A DNA stretch of 13,361 nucleotides from positions 1 to 13,361 of the forward strand of contig JACDGO010000022.1 in assembly GCA_013821585.1 (NCBI GenBank). The letters run 5' to 3'. The notes beneath the pieces are model-generated. The model did not search any database, had not been told where the DNA came from, and was given only the letters and a program-made list of their open reading frames with translations. Positions 8,536 to 13,361 of this stretch are shown here, piece after piece (positions within the stretch are counted from its first letter, which is position 1; each line of letters begins with the position of its first letter). The translations under genes and the position numbers were made by a program. This DNA is from Sphingomonadaceae bacterium (lineage in GTDB: Bacteria > Pseudomonadota > Alphaproteobacteria > Sphingomonadales > Sphingomonadaceae).

Positions 8536-8853
8536 CTACAGTAAGCCGAGTTGGCGGAAGCTGACGCAGCGTCCGCCGCCGCGGATCAGGTGATCGTGGA
8601 CGCGAATGCCGAGCGCCGCCGCCACGCGCGCGAGCAGGCTGGTCGCGGCGCGGTCCGCGGCGCTCGGTTGCGGATCGCCGCCCGGATGATTGTGCGAAAG
8701 GATCAGCCCGCGGGTATCGAGCCTGAGAGCGTCGCCGATGACGCGGCGGAGCGGAAGTGCGACCGCGCTCGCGTTTCCGGGATAGTCCTCCACCGCGATT
8801 ACGCCGCCAGCCGCGTCGATGTGGATCACACGCAGGGTCTCGACGTCGGCCAC
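8536..8853 (-). CDS. Stand-alone JAB/MPN-domain protein related to the RadC (UPF0758) C-terminal domain
   Basis: The 105-residue product contains the RadC-type metal-binding signature: Glu22, then SHNHPGGDPQPSAAD with His54, His56, Ser64 and Asp67 (H-x-H-x7-S-x2-D). The C-terminal HDHLIRGGGRCVSFRQLGLL is typical of the family. Full-length RadC-like proteins are about 220 residues with an N-terminal helix-hairpin-helix part, which is absent here. The gene starts with GTG at 8853, and an in-frame stop lies seven codons upstream, so no longer N-terminus exists in this frame. The function of this family is not settled; a role in DNA repair has been disputed. It follows crtZ on the same strand by 54 bases and is convergent with hutC, with 48 unremarkable bases between. 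It may be a natural short form or a truncation. Confidence 0.75.
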   Translation of the reverse strand: MADVETLRVIHIDAAGGVIAVEDYPGNASAVALPLRRVIGDALRLDTRGLILSHNHPGGDPQPSAADRAATSLLARVAAALGIRVHDHLIRGGGRCVSFRQLGLL

Positions 8854-8907
8854 GCGTGGACGATGCCATCGCGGTCACGGCCAAGGCGACCGGAACTCGA
8901 TCCGTTT

Positions 8908-9393
8908 TCACTCCATAATGGACTGTTTCCGCTCCGCGAGTTGCGCCTTAAGCCGACGCGATCCCGGCGCCCACAGGAAGCCGAAGCTGATCGTTCCATG
9001 CTTCGTCTCGACCGCGTGGTGGAGCCGGTGCGCCTGAACGATCCGCTTCATATAGGGCGAGCGCGCGATGTAGCGGTGGGCGAGGCGTTTGTGGACGATG
9101 ACGTCGTGGAAACCGAAATAGATCGCGCCATAGGCTGCAATCCCCGCGCCAACCCAAGTCGCCCAATCGCCCCAGCCGAGCCGGACGCCGCCAAGCAGCA
9201 GCACGATCGACGGGATCGCGAAGATCGCCGCGTAAAGATCGTTGAGTTCCCAGTTCCCGGCGCGCGGCCTGTGGTGCGACGCGTGCAGGAACCAGCCCGG
9301 CCCGTGCATCACCCAGCGGTGCGCGCCATAGGCGACACCTTCCATCGTGAGCACGGTCGAGGCGAAAAGCAGGAGGCCCAGCGAAATCGGCAT
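8908..9393 (-). CDS. crtZ: Beta-carotene 3-hydroxylase (CrtZ type, fatty acid hydroxylase superfamily)
   Basis: CrtZ-type enzymes are di-iron membrane hydroxylases that add the 3 and 3' hydroxyls to carotenoid rings (beta-carotene to zeaxanthin). The 161-residue product carries all expected histidine clusters: H25-x4-H30 (HRWVMH), H37-x2-HH (HASHH), H96-x4-H101 (HDVIVH) and H122-x2-HH (HRLHH). Hydrophobic segments lie at about 3-22, 52-70 and 77-95. I chose the ATG at 9393 because MPISLGLLLF starts a membrane segment and the family is about 160-175 residues; a TTG at 9441 would add sixteen doubtful residues. Other carotenoid genes are not in the window. Divergent from sucC. CrtZ is favoured over a sterol desaturase by size and the histidine pattern. 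Confidence 0.93.
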   Translation of the reverse strand: MPISLGLLLFASTVLTMEGVAYGAHRWVMHGPGWFLHASHHRPRAGNWELNDLYAAIFAIPSIVLLLGGVRLGWGDWATWVGAGIAAYGAIYFGFHDVIVHKRLAHRYIARSPYMKRIVQAHRLHHAVETKHGTISFGFLWAPGSRRLKAQLAERKQSIME

Positions 9394-9470
9394 GGCCCGA
9401 GGATATACGGCGCTCCGCTGACGCCAGCTAGTCCTTGGCAATCCGCGCCGCGCTGTGCTTAAGCGCAGCG

Positions 9471-10670
9471 ATGAACATCCACGAATATCAGGCGAAAGAG
9501 CTGCTCGCGAAATTCGGCGTGCCGGTGCCCGCAGGCCATGCGGCGATGTCGGTCGATGAGGCGGTCGCGGCGGCGAAGCAACTCCCCGGACCGCTCTACG
9601 TCGTCAAGGCGCAGATTCACGCGGGCGGACGCGGCAAGGGCAAGTTCAAGGAGCTTGGGCCGGACGCCAAGGGCGGCGTGCGGCTAGCGCGCAGCCTCGA
9701 CGAAGTCCGCACGGCGGCGGCCGAGATGCTCGGCAACACGCTCGTCACCGTTCAGACCGGCGAGCATGGCAAGCAGGTCAGCCGCCTCTACGTCACCGAC
9801 GGCGTCGATATCGCGAAGGAATTCTATCTCGCGCTGCTGGTCGATCGCGGCTCGGGGCGCATCGCCATCGTCGCCTCGACCGAAGGCGGGATGGATATCG
9901 AGAGCGTCGCGCACGACACGCCGGAGAAGATCGAGACGATCACCGTCGATCCCGCGACCGGCCTGATGCCGCACCACGGCCGCGCGGTCGCGGCGGCGCT
10001 CGGCCTGACCGGCGATCTCGCCAAGCAATGCGCGAACGTGCTGGCGAAGCTCTACGACGCCTTTCTCGGCACCGATGCGTCGCAGATCGAGATCAATCCG
10101 CTCGCCGTCACCGACGACGGCAAGCTGCTCGTGCTCGATGCAAAGGTCGGCTTCGATTCGAACGCGATGTTCCGCCACAAGGATTTGATCGCGCTTCGCG
10201 ACGAGAGCGAGGAAGACCCGATGGAGCTCGAGGCGTCGAAGGCCGATCTCGCCTATATCAAGCTCGACGGCGATATCGGCTGCATGGTCAACGGCGCCGG
10301 CCTCGCGATGGCGACGATGGACATCATCAAACTGAACGGCATGTTCCCCGCGAATTTCCTCGACGTCGGCGGCGGCGCGTCAAAGGAAAAAGTGACGGCT
10401 GCATTCAAGATCATCCTCAGCGATCCGGCGGTGAAGGGCATCCTCGTCAACATCTTCGGCGGGATCATGCGCTGCGACATCATCGCCGAAGGCATCATCG
10501 CGGCGGCGAAGGAAGTGAATCTGTCGGTGCCGCTGGTCGTGCGGCTGGAGGGGACGAACGTCGGTGAGGGCAAGGCGATCCTAGCCGGCTCGGGCCTGCC
10601 AATCGTCGCGGCAAACGACCTGGGCGACGCGGCGCGGAAGATCGTCGCCGAAGTGAAGAACGCGGCGTGA
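9471..10670 (+). CDS. sucC: Succinate-CoA ligase (ADP-forming), beta subunit
   Basis: SucC is the nucleotide- and succinate-binding subunit of the TCA-cycle enzyme that converts succinyl-CoA to succinate while making ATP or GTP. The 399-residue product starts [20 protein letters not shown], the usual beginning. An ATP-grasp domain includes [18 protein letters not shown] (about 43-60) and the metal-site region [10 protein letters not shown]. The C-terminal ligase domain has [13 protein letters not shown] and [17 protein letters not shown]. The start ATG at 9471 lacks a strong ribosome site; a possible promoter TTGGCA...GCTTAA in the 77-base gap to crtZ is too weak to call. The alpha-subunit gene sucD, often directly downstream, is absent; etfB follows instead after 116 bases containing a palindromic repeat. 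Confidence 0.97.
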   Translation: MNIHEYQAKELLAKFGVPVPAGHAAMSVDEAVAAAKQLPGPLYVVKAQIHAGGRGKGKFKELGPDAKGGVRLARSLDEVRTAAAEMLGNTLVTVQTGEHGKQVSRLYVTDGVDIAKEFYLALLVDRGSGRIAIVASTEGGMDIESVAHDTPEKIETITVDPATGLMPHHGRAVAAALGLTGDLAKQCANVLAKLYDAFLGTDASQIEINPLAVTDDGKLLVLDAKVGFDSNAMFRHKDLIALRDESEEDPMELEASKADLAYIKLDGDIGCMVNGAGLAMATMDIIKLNGMFPANFLDVGGGASKEKVTAAFKIILSDPAVKGILVNIFGGIMRCDIIAEGIIAAAKEVNLSVPLVVRLEGTNVGEGKAILAGSGLPIVAANDLGDAARKIVAEVKNAA

Positions 10671-10686
10671 GCAACTAACCCCGCCA

Positions 10687-10762
10687 CCCCGGACTTGATC
10701 CGGGGTCCATCGGGCCGCAGGCGCTGCGCTCGCGGATGGATGGATGCCGGATCAAGTCCGGC
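10687..10762. repeat. Nested palindromic intergenic repeat (REP-like)
   Basis: Two hairpin units face each other in the gap between sucC and etfB. Unit one is CCCCGGA-CTTGA-TCCGGGG (10687-10705). Unit two is GCCGGA-TCAAG-TCCGGC (10746-10762). The cores GGACTTGATCC and GGATCAAGTCC are exact reverse complements of each other, so the whole block can also fold into one larger stem. From memory, this type of element recurs between genes in sphingomonad genomes. It may end or stabilise the sucC transcript. There is no T-run after either hairpin, so it is not a standard intrinsic terminator. Confidence 0.75.
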
Positions 10763-10786
10763 ATGACGATAGAGAGAGGTTTGCAG

Positions 10787-11536
10787 ATGAAAATCCTGGT
10801 CCCCGTCAAGCGGGTCATCGATTACAACGTGAAGCCGCGCGTGAAGGCGGACGGCTCGGGCGTCGATCTCGCCAACGTCAAAATGTCGATGAACCCCTTC
10901 GACGAGATCGCGGTCGAGGAAGCGATCCGCCTGAAGGAGAAGGGCGTCGCGACCGATATCATCGCGGTGTCGATCGGCGAGCAGAAATGCCAGGAAACGC
11001 TGCGCACCGCGCTGGCGATGGGCGCGGACCGCGCGATTCTCGTCGTCGCCGAGGGCGAGGTCGAGCCGCTCGGCGTCGCCAAGCTGCTCAAGGCGATCGC
11101 CGACGAGGAGCAGCCCGGACTCGTCATTCTCGGTAAGCAGGCGATCGACGACGATTCGAACCAGACCGGCCAGATGCTCGCGGCGTTGCTCGGCTGGGGG
11201 CAGGGGACGTTCGCGTCGAAGGTCGAGGTAGACGGCGACAGCATCAAGGTCACGCGGGAGGTTGATGGCGGGCTCGAGACGGTGAGCCTGAAGACCCCCG
11301 CGATCGTCACCACCGACCTGCGCCTCAATGAACCGCGTTATGCGTCGCTCCCGAACATCATGAAGGCGAAGTCGAAGCCGATGGCGCAGAAGACGCCCGC
11401 CGATTACGGCGTCGATGTCACGCCGCGGCTGAAGACGCTGAAGGTGATCGAGCCGGCGAAGCGCAGCGCCGGCATCAAGGTTGCCGACGTCGACGAGCTC
11501 GTCGCAAAGCTGAAGAACCTGGGAGTCGCGGCATGA
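10787..11536 (+). CDS. etfB: Electron transfer flavoprotein, beta subunit
   Basis: EtfB pairs with EtfA to carry electrons from acyl-CoA and other dehydrogenases to ETF-ubiquinone oxidoreductase in the membrane. It binds AMP. The 249-residue product has the family's standard length. It begins [20 protein letters not shown]. It also carries [20 protein letters not shown] (about 40-59), [20 protein letters not shown] (about 121-140, AMP-site region) and the signature [20 protein letters not shown] (about 179-198), the loop region that contacts dehydrogenases. The ATG at 10787 is preceded by AGAGG seven bases upstream; an in-frame start at 10736 lies inside the palindromic repeat and is rejected. 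Its stop overlaps the etfA start by four bases. Confidence 0.97.
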   Translation: MKILVPVKRVIDYNVKPRVKADGSGVDLANVKMSMNPFDEIAVEEAIRLKEKGVATDIIAVSIGEQKCQETLRTALAMGADRAILVVAEGEVEPLGVAKLLKAIADEEQPGLVILGKQAIDDDSNQTGQMLAALLGWGQGTFASKVEVDGDSIKVTREVDGGLETVSLKTPAIVTTDLRLNEPRYASLPNIMKAKSKPMAQKTPADYGVDVTPRLKTLKVIEPAKRSAGIKVADVDELVAKLKNLGVAA

Positions 11537-12462
11537 AGACGCTGGTGCTGGTCGAGCATGAAGGCGGCGCGGTCAAGGACGCGACGCTCCCCGCCGTTAC
11601 GGCGGCGTCGAAGCTGGGCGAGGTCCATTTGCTCGTCGTCGGCGAAGGCGTCGGCTCGGTCGCCGACGCGGCGGCGAAAATCGCGGGCGTCGGCAAGGTC
11701 CATGTCGCCGACGACGCGGCCTATGCGCACGAGCTCGCCGAGAACGTCGCGCCGCTCGTCGCCCAGCTGATGGCGCATCACGACGCGTTCCTCGCCCCCG
11801 CGACATCGCACGGCAAGGACATCGCGCCGCGCGTCGCGGCGCTCCTCGACGTGATGCAGATCAGCGACATCCTGTCGGTCGAGGGCGACGATATTTTCAC
11901 CCGGCCGATCTACGCGGGCAACGCGATCGCGACGGTGCAGTCGTCCGACGCGAAGAAGGTGATCACCGTGCGCGGCACCGCGTTCGAAAAGGCGGCGCGC
12001 GAGGGCGGGTCGGGCATGATCGAGAAGGTCGGCTCGACCGGCGACAAGGGCCTGTCGAACTTCGTCGGCGCCGAGCTGTCGAAGTCCGAACGTCCCGAGC
12101 TGACCAGCGCCAAGGTGATCGTCTCGGGCGGGCGGGCGTTCCAGAACAGCGAGAATTTCCATTCGATGCTCGACCCGCTCGCCGACAAGCTCGGCGCGGG
12201 CGTCGGCGCGAGCCGCGCGGCGGTCGATGCGGGCTATGCGCCCAACGACTATCAGGTCGGCCAAACCGGCAAGATCGTCGCCCCCGAAGTCTATATCGCG
12301 ATCGGCATCTCGGGCGCGATCCAGCACCTCGCGGGCATGAAGGATTCGAAGACGATCATCGCCATCAACAAGGACGAGGACGCCCCGATCTTCCAGGTCG
12401 CCGACATCGGGCTGGTGGGGGATTTGTTCAAGATCGTGCCGGAGTTGACGGGGAAGTTGTAG
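11533..12462 (+). CDS. etfA: Electron transfer flavoprotein, alpha subunit
   Basis: EtfA holds the redox-active FAD of the ETF heterodimer. The 309-residue product begins [16 protein letters not shown] and has an N-terminal alpha/beta domain (about 1-185). The C-terminal FAD-binding domain shows the [12 protein letters not shown] block, then [20 protein letters not shown], then [20 protein letters not shown] with the IQHLAGM continuation, and the terminal [20 protein letters not shown]. The ATG overlaps the etfB stop as ATGA, with GGGAG seven bases before it inside etfB. No clear terminator follows. Base composition drops in GC soon after its stop. Confidence 0.97.
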   Translation: MKTLVLVEHEGGAVKDATLPAVTAASKLGEVHLLVVGEGVGSVADAAAKIAGVGKVHVADDAAYAHELAENVAPLVAQLMAHHDAFLAPATSHGKDIAPRVAALLDVMQISDILSVEGDDIFTRPIYAGNAIATVQSSDAKKVITVRGTAFEKAAREGGSGMIEKVGSTGDKGLSNFVGAELSKSERPELTSAKVIVSGGRAFQNSENFHSMLDPLADKLGAGVGASRAAVDAGYAPNDYQVGQTGKIVAPEVYIAIGISGAIQHLAGMKDSKTIIAINKDEDAPIFQVADIGLVGDLFKIVPELTGKL

Positions 12463-12494
12463 CAAACGGTCCTGTTGGTTGGGGGTGACTTGGC

Positions 12495-12653
12495 ATGTCG
12501 AACGACGCAGTGGAACCTGCCAATCTCACTGACACACAGTTGGTTCAGATCTCGGCGGACCAATGCCGGGCAGTCAAAGGCACGAGCAGATCAAGTTTGA
12601 CATGCAACGTCGCGCCATGGCCGCTCAACAAGAGGCCGCTGCTGCGACTCTGA
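12495..12653 (+). CDS. Doubtful short ORF (52 aa), possibly the displaced N-terminus of the next ORF
   Basis: An ATG at 12495 with a GGGGGTG stretch eight bases upstream opens a 52-residue frame ([20 protein letters not shown]...). The first twenty-odd residues look like an acidic, polar N-terminus of a real protein. After about 12565 the frame turns into Arg/Ser/Leu-rich text with no pattern, while a different frame (starting at 12563) becomes protein-like. This suggests a frameshift between about 12550 and 12590. I do not recognise a family. Confidence 0.25.
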   Translation: MSNDAVEPANLTDTQLVQISADQCRAVKGTSRSSLTCNVAPWPLNKRPLLRL

Positions 12654-12961
12654 GGGGTGCCGTGGCTGCCGAGCGATATACTAAGGTAACTTGGGCAATT
12701 ATCATCGTTACGGTCGTAGCCAGCCTTGAGCCTTTATGTGTCGTCACATTGACCAAGCCGGCGACTCGTGATCTTTTCGAACCTCAATCAACCACTTGCA
12801 ATTCGCCTTCTCTGCATTACAACGTAATGCATGCCCGCAAACGCTCTCGTCCAAACCCGCATCAATCGCATCGTCAAGGACGAGGCCTCGGCCGTGCTCG
12901 CCACGATGGGACTGACGGTGTCCGACGCCGTGCGCCTGCTTCTCACGCGCGTCGCGCATGA
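12563..12961 (+). CDS. Hypothetical small membrane protein, probably damaged
   Basis: The frame encodes 132 residues. Residues 10-41 form an amphipathic, Ala/Gln/Arg-rich helix (for example [20 protein letters not shown]). A probable membrane segment follows at about 44-62 ([19 protein letters not shown]). This resembles the common short bacterial proteins with a coiled helix before one or two membrane segments, but I cannot name a family. Two things are odd. The expected N-terminus appears to lie in another frame (12495 start). The last 43 residues overlap the antitoxin gene in a different frame and read as Arg/His-rich shadow text. The true gene, if any, probably ended before 12830 and is now frameshifted. 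It sits in AT-richer DNA than the genes before it. Confidence 0.35.
   Translation: MPGSQRHEQIKFDMQRRAMAAQQEAAAATLRGAVAAERYTKVTWAIIIVTVVASLEPLCVVTLTKPATRDLFEPQSTTCNSPSLHYNVMHARKRSRPNPHQSHRQGRGLGRARHDGTDGVRRRAPASHARRA
12796..12823 (+). promoter_or_regulatory. Possible promoter of the antitoxin-toxin pair
   Basis: TTGCAA (12796-12801) and TACAAC (12818-12823) are spaced by 16 bases and resemble -35 and -10 boxes. The -10 would lie inside the palindrome at 12813-12831, as expected for an autorepressed pair. Transcription would begin at about the ATG at 12831, so the antitoxin mRNA might be nearly leaderless. The boxes are weak matches. Confidence 0.35.
12813..12831. promoter_or_regulatory. Probable antitoxin autoregulatory operator
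   Basis: TGCATTACAACGTAATGCA is a perfect inverted repeat with 8-base arms and a 3-base centre. Its last base is the A of the antitoxin start codon. RelB/DinJ-type ribbon-helix-helix antitoxins repress their own promoter through short palindromes at this position. The repeat is seen directly; binding is inferred. Confidence 0.7.
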
Positions 12962-13091
12962 CAAGGCGCTGCCGTTCGAACCTTTGCGGCCGAACGCCGA
13001 AACGATTGCGGCGATGGAGGAAGCGCGGGCGGGTAATTTGGAAACGGTGACGCTCGCTGAATTGCAAGCCGTTCTTGATGCGGACGATTAA
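12831..13091 (+). CDS. RelB/DinJ-family antitoxin
   Basis: The 86-residue product has an N-terminal ribbon-helix-helix (about 5-48). The strand is LVQTRINR, followed by a helix [12 protein letters not shown], then [20 protein letters not shown] and the PFEP segment that typically follows in DinJ-type proteins. The acidic C-terminal tail (about 55-86, ETIAAMEEARAGNLETVTLA) would wrap the toxin. It would neutralise a YafQ/RelE-type mRNA interferase and, with it, repress the pair's promoter through the palindrome at the start codon. The gene overlaps the toxin start by 14 bases, the usual arrangement. It appears intact although its toxin partner is not, so it may now be an orphan antitoxin. I use no symbol because relB and dinJ cannot be told apart with certainty. 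Confidence 0.9.
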   Translation: MPANALVQTRINRIVKDEASAVLATMGLTVSDAVRLLLTRVAHDKALPFEPLRPNAETIAAMEEARAGNLETVTLAELQAVLDADD

Positions 13092-13245
13092 GCAGTCAGG
13101 GCAATTCAGGCGGGACTTGAAGCGCGAGAGCAAAGGGCAACACCGCAAGGCGTTGCAGAGCGATTTTATTCCCATCGTCGCAACCTTGGCCGCCGACAAG
13201 CCGCTTGACGTGCGCCACCGCGACCACGCCCTGAGTGGCGACTAG
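13078..13245 (+). pseudogene. YafQ-type (RelE superfamily) mRNA interferase toxin, truncated by an IS insertion
   Basis: The ATG at 13078 overlaps the antitoxin stop by 14 bases. The frame gives MRTIKQSGQFRRDLKRESKG and continues through a helix to VRHRDHALSGD, then TAG at 13243, for 55 residues. This matches the first 60% of YafQ-type toxins (about 90 residues), where SGQF-x2-D-x-K and DH-x-L-x-G are landmarks. The missing part should carry the second catalytic histidine, the Pro-Asp-Trp/Leu pair and the C-terminal histidine, so ribonuclease activity is very unlikely. The stop codon's TA (13243-13244) fits a TA target of an IS630-family element whose transposase starts at 13339. The 3' part of the gene may survive beyond the element, outside the window. 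Confidence 0.75.
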
Positions 13246-13361
13246 AGTCATTTCCTGATTGTGTGAATCGATTTGGGATTTCCGTTTTCGTGCGACTTCT
13301 GATTCAACCTTTGGGCTGGGTTGGGAGGTCAGCGAGCGATGACGAGACCGTATTCGAATGA
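13245..13361 (+). mobile_element. Left end of a probable IS630-family insertion sequence (continues past window)
   Basis: The yafQ-like reading frame loses similarity at TA (13243-13244), the dinucleotide target of IS630-family elements. About 95 bases later an IS630-like transposase starts. The intervening stretch carries an inverted repeat GATT-GTGTG-AATC (13257-13269) and two related direct copies, TTCCTGATT (13252-13260) and TTCTGATT (13297-13304), as expected of terminal transposase-binding sites. The exact end and the right terminus cannot be seen, so the boundary at 13245 is inferred. Confidence 0.6.
13339..13361 (+). CDS. IS630-family transposase, first codons only
   Basis: The ATG at 13339 has GGGAGG ten bases upstream and encodes Met-Thr-Arg-Pro-Tyr-Ser-Asn before the window ends. 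An M-(A/T)-R-P-Y-S-x-D/E opening is characteristic of IS630-family transposases, which are DDE enzymes that move the element into TA sites. Only seven residues are visible, so the call rests on this opening, the upstream repeats and the disrupted gene before it. Confidence 0.55.

Noticed and set aside
9435..9462. A promoter for sucC (TTGGCA at 9435-9440, GCTTAA at 9457-9462)
   Set aside because: The -10 match is poor and would leave a leader of only a few bases. Not strong enough to list as a feature.
12744..13199. A 151-residue minus-strand frame across the antitoxin and toxin
   Set aside because: It is the antisense shadow of the RelB/DinJ and YafQ-like genes, whose family patterns are clear.
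13243..13290. Reading the toxin end as simple decay (TGG to TAG plus a one-base deletion, leaving a trace of H-F-x-D-C)
   Set aside because: The weak trace needs several edits. A TA insertion site followed by a transposase start and repeats explains the break more simply, though without the far end this remains a judgement.
1..13361. CRISPR arrays, phage genes or riboswitches
   Set aside because: I saw no regularly spaced direct repeats, no phage structural or integrase patterns, and no recognisable riboswitch core in the intergenic gaps, all of which are short.

Overview
The window looks like chromosomal DNA of a GC-rich alphaproteobacterium, most probably a sphingomonad (Sphingomonas or a relative). 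The grounds are the high-GC codon use, an rlmB start divergent from a type II tRNA-Tyr, a sucC-etfB-etfA block without sucD, a stand-alone carotenoid hydroxylase (crtZ), and a nested palindromic intergenic repeat (10687-10762) of a kind I associate with sphingomonad genomes. This placement is inference from context, not from a search.

Layout. 1-219 (-) is the 5' part of rlmB, cut by the window edge. 295-381 (+) is tRNA-Tyr. 407-1192 (-) is a TonB-like membrane-anchored protein. 1245-8487 is a complete histidine-utilisation locus: hutI-hutH-hutG-hutU on the minus strand (each junction overlaps by 4-10 bases) and hutF-hutC on the plus strand (4-base overlap). The two arms diverge from a 59-base region that holds a perfect 18-base palindrome, the likely HutC operator. 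Together the enzymes convert histidine to urocanate (HutH), imidazolonepropionate (HutU), formiminoglutamate (HutI), formylglutamate (HutF), and glutamate plus formate (HutG). This is the five-step route with a deiminase and a deformylase. No histidine transporter gene is in the window. 8536-9393 (-) holds a stand-alone JAB/RadC-type domain protein and a CrtZ-type beta-carotene hydroxylase. 9471-12462 (+) holds sucC, the palindromic repeat, and the coupled etfB-etfA pair, all central energy metabolism.

From about 12463 the base composition becomes more AT-rich and the content becomes accessory: a doubtful small membrane ORF, a RelB/DinJ-type antitoxin with a palindrome over its start codon, and a YafQ-type toxin gene that ends after 55 codons. 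The toxin reading frame stops exactly where a probable IS630-family element begins. Its transposase start (Met-Thr-Arg-Pro-Tyr-Ser-Asn) is visible in the last 23 bases.

Most of the window is well-known biology. I did not find a convincing new system. The items most worth a second look are the IS-interrupted toxin-antitoxin pair, the shared hut operator, and the small ORFs at the composition boundary.
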